From Candidatus Kryptoniota bacterium (GTDB taxonomy: Bacteria > Bacteroidota > Ignavibacteria > Kryptoniales > JAKASW01), in assembly GCA_024641705.1 (NCBI GenBank), contig JAHECO010000008.1, forward strand, positions 62,001-126,000: 64,000 bases of DNA, given 5' to 3'. Below are positions 43,878 to 53,320 of this stretch, in pieces (positions within the stretch are counted from its first letter, which is position 1; every line of letters begins with the position of its first letter). The translations under genes were made by a program, and so were the position numbers. Under the pieces are notes generated by a model that was not told the DNA's origin, searched no databases, and worked only from the letters and a program-made list of their open reading frames with translations.

Positions 43878-46800
43878 TCACAGCGTATATCTGATTCCCA
43901 GGTCGGCAACGAGACCGTAGAAGTTTTCTGAGGTGAACCCACCGATCGCATTCTCCGTCGAAGCGTTCGTCTCGCTGTTCAAGTTGGTGGCATCGAAATA
44001 CAACTGAAGTCCTTTCCAGGGGAGCATTTGTCTCGCGGAGCAATCCACCCGGAAATAGTTGTTGGAATATCCATCTGCCTCGGGATATGCCCCGATGTAG
44101 GTGACTGAGTTCCCCTGGAAGACAAAGGATACGCGTGCCGAAAATCCCTTGTAATCATAACCGATGTAGGTGTTCATTATGTCGTTCGGTTGATAGACGA
44201 GCCGCCCGTTCCTCGTGCTGTCGGTGTACTGCGTTATCACGCCTCTCACCGCCTTGACATCAAAATACGGATAAGTGGCTTTTGACCAGATGTGGGTGTA
44301 ATTGATACCAAACACTATCCCGTTTAAGGGAGCGGGCAGATACCAGAACCTTGTTTCAAAATCTGCTTCGATTCCTTTTACATAAGCTTTGTAGCGGCTG
44401 TTGATGAAAGTATGCAAAGTTGCACCGGCATCCGCAGGGGTCAGGTAGGGAGCAAACGAATTCAAAGAGTCGAGACCTGTCAGCCCAAGCTGATCGTAAA
44501 CGGTCTTACTGTAGAGCTGGTACGAAGCCGCATAAGCGAAGTTCGTTATTTCCTTGTAGAAACCACCGATAGAAAGGAGTCCAAGGTCATTACTGTGGAA
44601 AGTAAGCTCGAGATCTTGATTGTATGCTTGCGCCGGCTTGAGACTCGGATTACCGGAATAGACCTGGTGGGGTGAATCGGCAGAGATAGTGAAATGCGGC
44701 GAAAGCTGCGTGTAATCAGGTCGTGCAAGTGTTTGAGTATATGCATAACGCAAATCCGCCCACTGAGCCAAGTCATATTTCGCCTGTACCATAGGCAACC
44801 AGTAGTGGTTCTCAGGGTAAGCCGTTACGGGAAAATATGGCTGGGACAGCGGGTTTCGTTCGTCGAGCAGGTTATAAGCATGGTACAGCCCCTTAGTTTC
44901 TTCATAACGAGCACCCCCCACGACATCGAAGTCCGGACCGAAGTCCAGTTCCGACATCAGGTAAGCGGCGTAATATTTCTCGATATATTTGTACGTATTG
45001 GGAAGGTTCTGGTACGGTCCGTCGAACCATCCGCCCAAAGAATTGGGCGCACGAAGGGCTGGAGTGTTAGCTATATAGTTCATCGCAAAGTTCAAGACGC
45101 CGGGGTTTGCGGCCCAGTACACGCTTCCAAACGAGTTATTCAAGAAGCTACTGTAGAGTTTCGAATCAGTAGATGTAAAGTTAGCAGCGGTAAGTTGGCC
45201 TGTACTCGCAAAGTGCAAATTTGGGTAATAACTTAAGAGCGAATCTACGACCTGCTGATTTATGTCGTTGGCGCCGCTGGTCCCCTCTTTTATCGAAATG
45301 TATGGGGTGCTCTGCGCATTAGTATGATAATTATACCTGTACTCCCCGCCGAACTTGAAGAACCCGGAGACAGACGATCCGACATTCAGCGGTATCTTGA
45401 AATCGCCCTTATAGACCTGGTCGTTCTCGTGATAATCGGAGCTGAACAAACTTGTCGACCCCAAGAGTGTGGTGGAATCTGGACCGTAATTGGCGAAGTG
45501 AGTTAGGTCCTGAGGGACTATATTCGTGTCACCGGTTACAGAATTCGCAAGCGCACCGTTCTGGAAGAATGCGTAATATGGTTCGCTCGGCGTGTGATTC
45601 CTCGAATAAGTGTTGGCCGCCTCGATGTCTACCGACATGAATCCGAAGTCATTCATTAACTCGACAGAATTCACTGCAAGATCTGTGGTGGTGGTCCCTG
45701 CCCTATATGAGAAATTTATCGTGTGGTTTATGCTATTGTAAACCAATTGAGTATTGTAGTCGGTAGCATCCGAATTCAGCCGGCTGAACATGTTGACAGA
45801 TTTTATGGAGCCGGAGGGGAGCCTGTAGTCGAGAATCACATTACCGCCGTACCGCTGCCTTGTCTCAACGTGTCGATTGAGTGTCACGTTTGTCACACGA
45901 ACAGGCCGGTACCCGGAAGGGTCTAAATTTGAACTAGCTGTTTCATACCCCGCGGTCATGTTGTCGGCGCTGCGGTCATACTGTTCAGCGTCTCCGAGGA
46001 CGTAGACTCCAAGCTTCTCGTTGAAAAACCGATCGCTCATGGACGCCACCGCGCGATAATTTCCGTAGGTGTTGCTCTTCTGCGTGTAGCCCGACTGCCA
46101 CAAGGCATCTCCGTGAATCCCCGAAGGGGCTTCCCTCAGGACCATGTTCACGTAGCCACCGATGGCGTTCGCCTCCATATCGGGGGTAAGGGTCTTATAG
46201 ACTTCTATAGTTTTAATCATGTAAGGAGTAACCATCGTGAGGTCGACGCTTCTGTCGTTGTTTATCGTACCACTCCCGGTGAGTCCCTCGATGGAAGTCG
46301 CTCCGATCTGGTTGTTTCCTGTTGAAGCAAGAGTAATACCCCCAACGGCAACCTCATTGTACTGCGGAGCCAGGCCTCTTATTACGACTTTATCTGCCTC
46401 TCCGGAACTCATAAGGACCGAAATACCCGGTAATCGGCTTAACGCCTGCGCAGCATTGAAATCCGGCAGCTGCTGTATCTTTGCACTCGAAACAACGTTG
46501 ACTATCTTGTTCGAAGTGAGCTGCTGGTTGATCGCCTGCATCTGGCCCTCCGCCTGGGCTGTGACGACCACAACCTTGCCCTGAATTGCGGTGGCTTCCA
46601 GGGCAACGTCTTTTTCAACCGTCTGACCTTCCGGCACGTCCACCTGAATAGTTGAGGAGTTATAGCCTACATATGAGACGACAAGCGTCTGCTCCCCGGC
46701 CGGAACATTGTGTATCACGTAAGCTCCGTTCAGATCGGTCGAGGCTCCGGTGCTGGTTCCTTTCACGAGTACCGTCGCCCCGGGTAGTGCTTCCTTGGTC

Positions 46801-46928
46801 TGTCGGTCGAACACTTTACCCTTGAGCGTTCCAGTGCCGGCAGCCATGGCCGGCTGTGAAATGAATAAGGCAACCGAACTTATGAGGGCAACCACCCCCG
46901 CCAACAATTGCCTGCAATTCCTTGGCAT
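43878..46928 (-). CDS. TonB-dependent outer-membrane receptor, copy 2
   Basis: A 1016-residue receptor for oligosaccharide import. It starts at ATG 46926-46928, behind GGGAGAA. The signal peptide ends at 'PAMAAG' (about residue 30); a carboxypeptidase-regulatory-like domain (33-112; 'GKVFDRQTKEALPGATVLVK') precedes the plug ('LPDFNAAQALSRLPGISVL', 'KVVIRGLAPQYNEVAVGG') and a long barrel ending 'DLGIRYTL'. It is highly similar to the receptor at 1173-4268 throughout, including the barrel strands ('HGDALWQSGYTQKSNTYGNY' is identical), with most change in the surface-loop regions and the signal peptide. The unit symporter-receptor-beta-helix is therefore duplicated. The substrate is inferred to be xylan fragments, perhaps differing in decoration or size between the two receptors. 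Confidence 0.95.
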   Translation of the reverse strand: MPRNCRQLLAGVVALISSVALFISQPAMAAGTGTLKGKVFDRQTKEALPGATVLVKGTSTGASTDLNGAYVIHNVPAGEQTLVVSYVGYNSSTIQVDVPEGQTVEKDVALEATAIQGKVVVVTAQAEGQMQAINQQLTSNKIVNVVSSAKIQQLPDFNAAQALSRLPGISVLMSSGEADKVVIRGLAPQYNEVAVGGITLASTGNNQIGATSIEGLTGSGTINNDRSVDLTMVTPYMIKTIEVYKTLTPDMEANAIGGYVNMVLREAPSGIHGDALWQSGYTQKSNTYGNYRAVASMSDRFFNEKLGVYVLGDAEQYDRSADNMTAGYETASSNLDPSGYRPVRVTNVTLNRHVETRQRYGGNVILDYRLPSGSIKSVNMFSRLNSDATDYNTQLVYNSINHTINFSYRAGTTTTDLAVNSVELMNDFGFMSVDIEAANTYSRNHTPSEPYYAFFQNGALANSVTGDTNIVPQDLTHFANYGPDSTTLLGSTSLFSSDYHENDQVYKGDFKIPLNVGSSVSGFFKFGGEYRYNYHTNAQSTPYISIKEGTSGANDINQQVVDSLLSYYPNLHFASTGQLTAANFTSTDSKLYSSFLNNSFGSVYWAANPGVLNFAMNYIANTPALRAPNSLGGWFDGPYQNLPNTYKYIEKYYAAYLMSELDFGPDFDVVGGARYEETKGLYHAYNLLDERNPLSQPYFPVTAYPENHYWLPMVQAKYDLAQWADLRYAYTQTLARPDYTQLSPHFTISADSPHQVYSGNPSLKPAQAYNQDLELTFHSNDLGLLSIGGFYKEITNFAYAASYQLYSKTVYDQLGLTGLDSLNSFAPYLTPADAGATLHTFINSRYKAYVKGIEADFETRFWYLPAPLNGIVFGINYTHIWSKATYPYFDVKAVRGVITQYTDSTRNGRLVYQPNDIMNTYIGYDYKGFSARVSFVFQGNSVTYIGAYPEADGYSNNYFRVDCSARQMLPWKGLQLYFDATNLNSETNASTENAIGGFTSENFYGLVADLGIRYTL

Positions 46929-47411
46929 GTGCTTCTCCCTGTTTTAAGGTTGTAAAACTCGCGTATTCGACCGCTACATTCTCAGGTACCTTGCACTCCC
47001 GGCAGTTGAATCTTGATCCTGCCGCGTGATTCCCTCTCTTGAATGAAACAAAATGGTAAAATGCCTCTGGGCACCGTGGGTGTCGGTATGCGATCGATAG
47101 ATTTGGTGAACCGCTGAATTAAATTCGCCGGCCGCTTCAGACGAGCGGATACCCTTGCGACGGCGGCGTGCCCCCAAGGCGGCCGGACAGAGGGCGAGCT
47201 TCGCATCATCGAGGTTGATGCCTTCGGTCCGACTCCGGAAGCAAATCCGCACCCCCGGTGCCGCCGACTCCTGTCCTCTACCGGCGCTTTCTTCCAGAAC
47301 GCTGGTGCTTGGCCGTCTTGCCATCACTTCGAACATGGTCCTTATGATTCTTCCAGTCAGTTAATGCGCCATCGACTGCTGTCGTGCTCACTCTCGAAAA
47401 TATCGTCTCTG
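46929..47411 (-). other. Gap between symporter copy 2 and receptor copy 2
   Basis: A stretch of 483 bases with no convincing gene; the open frames here have no family resemblance and odd composition. A GGGAGA ribosome site lies next to the receptor ATG. No strong terminator or operator copy was seen. The matching gap in copy 1 (4269-4550) is shorter and not obviously alike. Confidence 0.4.
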
Positions 47412-48965
47412 TCAGCTGTACTCGAATGCCTTATGGCGCTCCGTAAGTTCGTTCTGTATCTGAATGTTCAGTTTCTTATCAATCCCATAGAAAAGTATTG
47501 CCACCACGCCGATGAAGAAAGTCAGCGCCGGATAAATGCTGGCGGCCATTCTTATCCCGAAAAGGGCGTGTGCGGTCTGCACGGCATTGGGGATATAATC
47601 GTAAGTCGACAGGATCCAGCCGCAGATTGCACCGCCCAAACCCAGTCCGGCCTTCAAACCGAAAACGATTCCGGCGAACACAAGGCCCGTGGCTCGTCTG
47701 CTCGTCTTCCATTCGGAGTAATCCGCCACATCGGCCATCATCGCCCACAGAAGAGGAATGGTCGGGCCGTAGGCGAGGGACTTGAAAATGTTCAGCAAGA
47801 AAGCCATCCCTATCGCCTGTGCAGGGAGCGTGATGAAAAGTGCAGTGAACAAAGCAGTGAAGAAAAGACCCGTGACGAAGACGGCCTTCTTGCCGAACCG
47901 CGTCGCGAGAGCCGTGGAAACCAAAACACCTACAATTGTCACGAATTGCCCGGCCATGTTGAACAGGCTGAATCCTACCGAGGCCGTATTGCTTCCGTCT
48001 CTGCTGACGATGAGTCCGAAGGAGTTGAGAATCCCGTACAGGAAACCGCCGTTTCCGGACTGAACTTTACCCAGGCCCATGGACTGGAGGAAGTTGAACA
48101 GTGAACTCTTGTCCACGTAGTATGAGAAGTAGTAGAACATCCCGCTTCCCCACATAGCCAGGGTTACGAAAACAAACAGGGTCGCCACGAACATCGAGAC
48201 CCACGGCCCCGTCTTCAGAAGGCCGAGAAGATCTTTCTTCGGCGACGATTTCTGTTTCGGATCGGGTTTGATGCGCTCCTTGACGCTGAGAAAGGTTATG
48301 ACAAAAAAGATTATGCATACGATTGCGTATGCGCCGATCGTCATCGACCATCCCTTCTGAGCATCACCCTGGCCGAACTTGTCGACCAACGGCAACGTCA
48401 GCCCTTGCACCAGAAACGCCACCGACATCGAGAAGAAGAAGCGGAACGACGAAAGAGATGTCCTCTCGTTCACGTCGCCGGTCATCACGCCGTTCAGGGC
48501 AGAGTACGGGGTGTTGTTCATGGAGTAGAGGGCCATCAGAAGGATATAGGTTATATAAGCGTATACTAATTTCCCGGTGGCACCGAAGTGCGGCGTCGTA
48601 AACGTAAGTACAAAAATCACTGCGAACGGTATCGCTGTCCAGAGGACCCAGGGCCTGAATTTTCCCCATCTCGTCTCGGTCCTGTCGGCGACAATACCGA
48701 CAAACGGATCGAAGAACGCGTCCCAGAAGCGCCCGACGAGGAGCAGCACTCCCGCTGCCGCGGCGCCGATGCCGAAAACATCGGTGTAAAAGGGGAGCTG
48801 GAAGATCAGCATCGTCTGGAAGACAAAGTTCGCCGCGCCGTCGCCGACGCCGTAGCCGACTTTCTCTCTGACCGAAAGCTTCCCGAAAGCTTCCCGTACC
48901 GACGCCTCAGCGGCGCTTCTTCTGGCGCTCTCGTCTAGCAACAGTTTTTCGGAATCATTCTCCAC
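47412..48965 (-). CDS. GPH-family sugar:cation symporter, copy 2
   Basis: A 517-residue inner-membrane carrier of the glycoside-pentoside-hexuronide family, about 12 helices. It has 'DAFFDPFVGIVADRTETRWG' in the first half and 'MMADVADYSEWKTSRRATG' in the second. It is longer than copy 1, with about 17 extra N-terminal residues and an expanded loop between helices 7 and 8 ('FLQSMGLGKVQSGNGGFLYG'). The start is GTG 48963-48965, with GGTGA a few bases upstream. It is the first gene after the promoter/operator at 49580-49622 and precedes receptor copy 2. Uptake of xylosides or short xylo-oligosaccharides is likely. Greater divergence from copy 1 than seen for the receptors suggests different sugars. 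Confidence 0.92.
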   Translation of the reverse strand: MENDSEKLLLDESARRSAAEASVREAFGKLSVREKVGYGVGDGAANFVFQTMLIFQLPFYTDVFGIGAAAAGVLLLVGRFWDAFFDPFVGIVADRTETRWGKFRPWVLWTAIPFAVIFVLTFTTPHFGATGKLVYAYITYILLMALYSMNNTPYSALNGVMTGDVNERTSLSSFRFFFSMSVAFLVQGLTLPLVDKFGQGDAQKGWSMTIGAYAIVCIIFFVITFLSVKERIKPDPKQKSSPKKDLLGLLKTGPWVSMFVATLFVFVTLAMWGSGMFYYFSYYVDKSSLFNFLQSMGLGKVQSGNGGFLYGILNSFGLIVSRDGSNTASVGFSLFNMAGQFVTIVGVLVSTALATRFGKKAVFVTGLFFTALFTALFITLPAQAIGMAFLLNIFKSLAYGPTIPLLWAMMADVADYSEWKTSRRATGLVFAGIVFGLKAGLGLGGAICGWILSTYDYIPNAVQTAHALFGIRMAASIYPALTFFIGVVAILFYGIDKKLNIQIQNELTERHKAFEYS

Positions 48966-49579
48966 ACGTTCACCGCAGACTGGTTTGCGTCATTCACATT
49001 TGCGCTAAGTGACCGGCACTCACGCGAAACCGCGAAGCGCAGGTGAAAGAGGATGGCTGGATAAGTCGGGAGGGAGAGCAGACAGTACACGGATGCGTGG
49101 CGCACGTCACCAGCGGCACGGCTCTCCTGCAGCAGAGCGAGAAGCTCGGGTTGGAGAGAATGCTGCGGAAATCTATCGGTTGGAACCGGAGGGCTGGATG
49201 CAAAATCCATCTCCGGCGGACGGGCGACGCGATTCATGGATTGGAGGCTGGGACGGTTCTGAGGCAGTGTCCATCCTCCACTGAATAGCACGCTGAAGGC
49301 TCCTCCCCCGGTGCTAGACATTGTGCTTCTCCCTTCTTCGATGGTTGTCTGGTTCAATGAATCGGCATCTCGCACCCCTTGGTACTTTCAGCCGAGCATC
49401 TCTTCCTGCTTTACTCCATCATCGTCACGCCATCAGCGAGTCAAATTCAATACACCGTACTGCTGCGGACTCTAACGATACTCAAGCAATGCTTGATCGA
49501 GTGCATCTTCAACCAACCGCCCGTCTTGCCGCGGCTTAGGCTGCGGCAAGCAGACACTTATTGCAACAGTTCAATTTTA
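48966..49579 (-). other. Long leader of the symporter-receptor unit
   Basis: About 620 bases separate the predicted transcription start from the symporter GTG. A 146-codon frame is open over part of it on the minus strand, but it resembles no family and is out of phase with any expected gene. No known riboswitch was recognised. The GH3 unit, which has the same promoter, also has a long leader. Confidence 0.4.
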
Positions 49580-49622
49580 ATTGAACCGGTTTAATAATAC
49601 AAACATTTGTTTTTAATGTCAA
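49580..49622 (-). promoter_or_regulatory. Sigma70-type promoter with LacI-type operator, receptor unit
   Basis: On the minus strand there is TTGACA (49617-49622), a 17-base spacer and TATTAT (49594-49599), followed by the same 16-base palindrome ATTAAACCGGTTCAAT (49580-49595) found at 8933-8948. Flanking bases on both sides also match over about 30 positions. The operator overlaps the start site, as expected for a repressor. The 131 bases to the right, up to the ROK stop, show nothing else clear. Confidence 0.85.
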
Positions 49623-49753
49623 CAACCCCCCCAGCATTATTTTGTCCGCACGATCCCTGGGACCTTCTATGGAAGGCTGGCCATACGTCGCGACCGCCAT
49701 CCCCCGGCCGGAGGCCCGACTAGCCGCAGACTCGGATCGGTCGCAACCGGATG

Positions 49754-50863
49754 CTATATGTCAAGCGAACTCAACGCGAAGGCGTAAGCTCCTATGGCAA
49801 TTGCCTTGCTCGTGCCGATCTTCGAAATGCCCACGCCTATTCTCATTTCCGGGTCATATTTTACTTTACGCGCCGAGCCGTAAACCTGGATTTCCGTCGT
49901 CGAGCCGCGCAGGAACTTCTCCCGCTCCATCTCATCTTCGAGGTCGTAGACATTCGCCGCGAGACGACGGAACTTCTCACCGCCCGGGCCTGTGTACGAG
50001 CCGTTCATCTCCTGGACAAGGAAAGGGAGGAAGACGCTTGCCGCGCCGGCCAGTCCGCCGCCGATCACGACAATCCCGTCGATCAGCGTGATGGCGTTGG
50101 ATATCGCATCGCCGGCGGCTTCGGCCATCTCCCTGAAAGCGGTTGTCGCGGCCTGCCTGTCGCCTTCCCGCTTTCCGACAGCGATCTCGTAGATGTCCTT
50201 AGGCTCGGGGGTTTCCTCAAATTTTATCTTGCGCTCTCTCGCATAAGTCCGCTTCACACCTCTTATGCTTGCATGCTCTTCGACATTCATCGCAGGGTTC
50301 AGCTTGTCTCTCAGGAGCCATATCTCTCCTCCTATGGAATTGTCGCCGATAAAGAGACTGCCGTCGCGTACTATTCCCGCACCGAAGCCTGTGCCAAGCG
50401 TAAGGCCGAGAAGGTTCCTGTATCTTTTCGGGCTCCCTGCCTTTTCGAGCAGCCCGTTGACGTAAGGGAGAAATCCCGCAATGGCTTCACCGTAGGCATA
50501 CAGATCGCCGTCATTATTAATGAACACCGGCAGGCCGAATTTTTCCTGAAGCATCAGGCCAAGCGCGACACCCCCGCGAAAGGCCGGAAGGTTCGGCAAG
50601 TCTCCGATGATTCCGTTCGGATAGTCCGCGGGACCGGGAAAAGCGAAACTTATCGCGACGGGTTTGTCCTTCAGCTTTCCTCTTACGTTGCTGAAGCCTT
50701 CGACGATCGACGACATGCACCTGTCCAGGTTGTCGGCGTTCGACGGGAGCGTAATCTCATCGACGACCTGTTCGTTTGCCTGCATCGCGGTGAATACCAG
50801 GTTGGTCCCACCTGCGTCGAGGGTCATTACGATCCTTCTGTCTGCGCCGTAGTTCATTCTCAT
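49754..50863 (-). CDS. ROK-family sugar kinase
   Basis: A 369-residue cytoplasmic kinase with the ROK/hexokinase-type phosphate motifs 'MTLDAGGTNLVF' (about 13-24) and 'LLGLTLGTGFGAGIVRDG', the glucokinase-like catalytic Asp region 'FINNDGDLYAYGE' and 'GIVVIGGGLAGA'. The Cys-rich zinc motif common in many ROK proteins is not visible, and there is no N-terminal DNA-binding domain, so it is an enzyme rather than a repressor. The start may be the second ATG (50855-50857), which has AGGGGA at better spacing. It lies 16 bases after the MFS permease gene. The sugar (glucose, fructose or another hexose) is not determined. Confidence 0.85.
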   Translation of the reverse strand: MRMNYGADRRIVMTLDAGGTNLVFTAMQANEQVVDEITLPSNADNLDRCMSSIVEGFSNVRGKLKDKPVAISFAFPGPADYPNGIIGDLPNLPAFRGGVALGLMLQEKFGLPVFINNDGDLYAYGEAIAGFLPYVNGLLEKAGSPKRYRNLLGLTLGTGFGAGIVRDGSLFIGDNSIGGEIWLLRDKLNPAMNVEEHASIRGVKRTYARERKIKFEETPEPKDIYEIAVGKREGDRQAATTAFREMAEAAGDAISNAITLIDGIVVIGGGLAGAASVFLPFLVQEMNGSYTGPGGEKFRRLAANVYDLEDEMEREKFLRGSTTEIQVYGSARKVKYDPEMRIGVGISKIGTSKAIAIGAYAFALSSLDI

Positions 50864-50879
50864 TCCCCTACCGTGCTCG

Positions 50880-52295
50880 TCATGCCGCTGCCTGCACTCT
50901 GCTCCGCCCGATCCGGTATCCTTTCAGCCCGTAGAATCCGACGTAGGAGTACGCGATAAGGGGAACGATGTAGGAAATCTGCAGGCCTCCCAGGTCGGCG
51001 ATATGGCCCTGAAGAGGAGGCAGGATCGCACCGCCGAGAATTGCCATGACCAGCAGGGATGATACCTGGCTTTTGAACGTACCTGTCCCTTCCAGTGCCA
51101 GCGAGAAGGTGTTTGACCAACCGATAGAGGTAAAGAGTCCGACTCCGACCACGCACCACATCGCGACCTTTCCTCCGACAATGACAGCGGTCAGCAGCAG
51201 GATGACGATGGCGGTCATGAATATCGACAGGGTGCGGCTCGCGCTCGCTTTCCCGAACTGGAAGAGCAGCCAGCAGGCGACCAGGAGCGGGAGATAATGC
51301 TCTACCATGGTCCAACCGCTCAGGAAACCCAGAACGATAAACGCCGCTACGGGGATAGCCGCAAGTATGATCTGCTTATTTCTCTTCTTCATCTCGCTCA
51401 GCTCGACTGCCCCCATAAACCGTCCGATGAGCATCCCGCCCCAGAAAAGCGACACGTACCTGCTTGCTTCGACGGGGGTCAATCCCGCCACGCTCGGCTG
51501 GCCGAGAAAATTGATTATCGAACTTCCGATCGACACCTCACCGCCGACATACATGAATATTGCGATAATGCCGAGAACCACATGCGGGAATTTGAGAGCA
51601 CCGGCTCCACGCTCGATCTTTCCCTCTCCGATATGAGGCAGATGAACGAAGAAGAAAATTCCGGCAAGCATCAAAAACACGATGCAGAACACAAGGTATG
51701 GTACCTTTACGGAATCCGCCCCGTTCGCCCCGGCACGGTTGAAATACTCGAAGATCAGGTAACCGCCGATCAGCGGTCCAAGCGTCGTCCCGACAGAATT
51801 GAAGCCTTGCGCCAGGTTCAGCCGGCTGGAGGCGGTCCGCTCCGGACCGAGGATAGTCACGTAGGGGTTGGCTGCGATCTGCAGCATGGCGAAACCGAGA
51901 CCCACGATGAACAGCGCCACCAGGAACAGTGGGTAGGACGTGAGGCTCGCCGCCGGCCAGAACAGCGCGCTCCCGACGGCCGAAACGAGAAGACTGATCA
52001 CAAGACTGTTCTTGTAGCCCAGCTTCGCGATCGGATCCCCGGTAGTGACGGATATAGTGAAGTACACCAGCGACCCGACAAAGTACGCTCCGAAGAAAGC
52101 GAACTGTACCAGCATCGCCTGAAAATAGTTCAGCGTGAATGCCTCTTTGAAACGGGGGATGAGAATATCGTTCCACGCGGTCATGAATCCCCACATGAAA
52201 AACAGGGTCGTCATGATCGCGAACGGGCCGCGATAGCTTACCCCGTTGCCGGTTTTTTCCGGGAGGCCTTCACCCGGTTTGCTTGTGTTGATCAT
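50880..52295 (-). CDS. MFS sugar permease, fucose/glucose-galactose (FHS) type
   Basis: A 471-residue inner-membrane transporter with 12 helices, resembling FucP/GluP proton symporters: 'TTLFFMWGFMTAWNDILIP' opens helix 1, 'FFGAYFVGSLVYFTIS' is helix 2, and 'GLGFAMLQIAANPYVTILGP' is the conserved family stretch with the Gln/Asn-Pro. 'LNLAQGFNSVGTTLGPLIGG' follows. Members import fucose, glucose, galactose or N-acetylglucosamine with H+. Directly downstream is the ROK kinase gene, so import followed by phosphorylation of the same hexose is a reasonable pairing. Confidence 0.9.
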   Translation of the reverse strand: MINTSKPGEGLPEKTGNGVSYRGPFAIMTTLFFMWGFMTAWNDILIPRFKEAFTLNYFQAMLVQFAFFGAYFVGSLVYFTISVTTGDPIAKLGYKNSLVISLLVSAVGSALFWPAASLTSYPLFLVALFIVGLGFAMLQIAANPYVTILGPERTASSRLNLAQGFNSVGTTLGPLIGGYLIFEYFNRAGANGADSVKVPYLVFCIVFLMLAGIFFFVHLPHIGEGKIERGAGALKFPHVVLGIIAIFMYVGGEVSIGSSIINFLGQPSVAGLTPVEASRYVSLFWGGMLIGRFMGAVELSEMKKRNKQIILAAIPVAAFIVLGFLSGWTMVEHYLPLLVACWLLFQFGKASASRTLSIFMTAIVILLLTAVIVGGKVAMWCVVGVGLFTSIGWSNTFSLALEGTGTFKSQVSSLLVMAILGGAILPPLQGHIADLGGLQISYIVPLIAYSYVGFYGLKGYRIGRSRVQAAA

Positions 52296-52387
52296 ATGTT
52301 TATTCCATTCGGGTTTGTATCTGACAAAATGGTTCGGTAAAAAAATCGATTTTCATCTTGCGGCGACTCCTCCGGCGACTGAGCCCC

Positions 52388-53320
52388 TCACTTTTCTGTC
52401 ACTCTTATCGTGACCGTGCTCGTGTCGCAAACCGCTCCTGCGGCGATCAGCCTGTAAACGGTCGTGCTCTCCGGGCTCACGACCATTGATCCCGAATACT
52501 TCACCGCGCTGCCGTTGATCGTAACCGCGGATCCTTCCGTGGTTTCCCAGTAGAGCGTCACCGGTCCGGGTGTTCTCATATCGTAGGGACCGCAACTGAA
52601 ATTCCTGATAATGCCCGACGGGCTCGACCCGATGGCATCGCACACTATGCGGGCCATGATCGAGTCCCCCGCCGAATCCGGATGAACTCCGTCGAAGAAA
52701 TACGCGCTGTCGCCGGTCATGTTATCGTAAAAGTCTATCAAGTATGCGCCCGACGCTTCGTTCACTGAGTCAACGAGAGGGACAACCTGTCGGTGTACTA
52801 TGGAATCTGTAATTCCGAATCTCGAATCGAATACCGGAGGCGGGAAACAAACAAAGACCTGGACGTTCGGATTCACACTTCTGAAGGCCCTTATCATGTC
52901 GACATAGTCGCCGAAAAAATCTGATTTGTATTTCCAGTTCCAGGGCTTGCTGTCGTTCGTGCCGAGGCAGATCGTAACGATCTGAGGCTTGAATGCGAGT
53001 GCTTCCTTGAAGAACTCCTCTTTCCAGTAGGGGTAGTCACCTTTCTTGAGCATGGTTCTTCCGCTCACGCCGAAGTTCTTCACGTCGTACCCGCTTCCGA
53101 GGAGCCTGCCGAGCTGCTGCGGATACGCGGTGTTCGGATCCGGAAGGCCGTAGCCGATGGTTATGCTGTTTCCCACACATGCCACTCTGATAGCCGGCAT
53201 CTGCGCGGCAACCGGCAGCACAATGAAGAGAAGTACCGCCGGGATGGCTCCGAGCAAACGAATGAGTTTCACGTGTACATCACCGAAGTTGGACTGCTTC
53301 CGAATCGAGGGATTGCGCAT
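52388..53320 (-). CDS. SGNH/GDSL esterase with immunoglobulin-like C-domain
   Basis: A 310-residue secreted esterase. SGNH blocks: 'ACVGNSITIGYGL' (Ser), 'NFGVSGRTML' (Gly), 'TICLGTNDSKPWNW' (Asn) and 'FFDGVHPDSAGD' (Asp/His). After about residue 225 comes a small beta-sandwich with 'GPVTLYWETTEGSAVTINGS'. The open frame begins immediately after the MFS stop (TAAATG), but GTG 53270-53272, seven bases after GGTGA, gives a cleaner signal peptide (VKLIRLLGAIPAVLLFIVLP). Relatives include acetylesterases active on plant polysaccharides. Next to sugar transporters, deacetylation of a plant glycan is likely. No T9SS domain. Confidence 0.87.
   Translation of the reverse strand: MRNPSIRKQSNFGDVHVKLIRLLGAIPAVLLFIVLPVAAQMPAIRVACVGNSITIGYGLPDPNTAYPQQLGRLLGSGYDVKNFGVSGRTMLKKGDYPYWKEEFFKEALAFKPQIVTICLGTNDSKPWNWKYKSDFFGDYVDMIRAFRSVNPNVQVFVCFPPPVFDSRFGITDSIVHRQVVPLVDSVNEASGAYLIDFYDNMTGDSAYFFDGVHPDSAGDSIMARIVCDAIGSSPSGIIRNFSCGPYDMRTPGPVTLYWETTEGSAVTINGSAVKYSGSMVVSPESTTVYRLIAAGAVCDTSTVTIRVTEK

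Noticed and set aside
47000-47400. Looked for a SusD-like or regulator gene in the gap before receptor copy 2
   Set aside because: No frame with a signal peptide, lipobox, SusD-like repeats or helix-turn-helix was found.
48935-49375. 146-codon minus-strand frame upstream of symporter copy 2
   Set aside because: It overlaps the symporter start in another frame, resembles no family and has no counterpart in the leader of the other unit.
49754-50863. ROK protein as the repressor for the LacI-type or other operators
   Set aside because: It lacks the N-terminal helix-turn-helix of ROK repressors and has intact kinase motifs.
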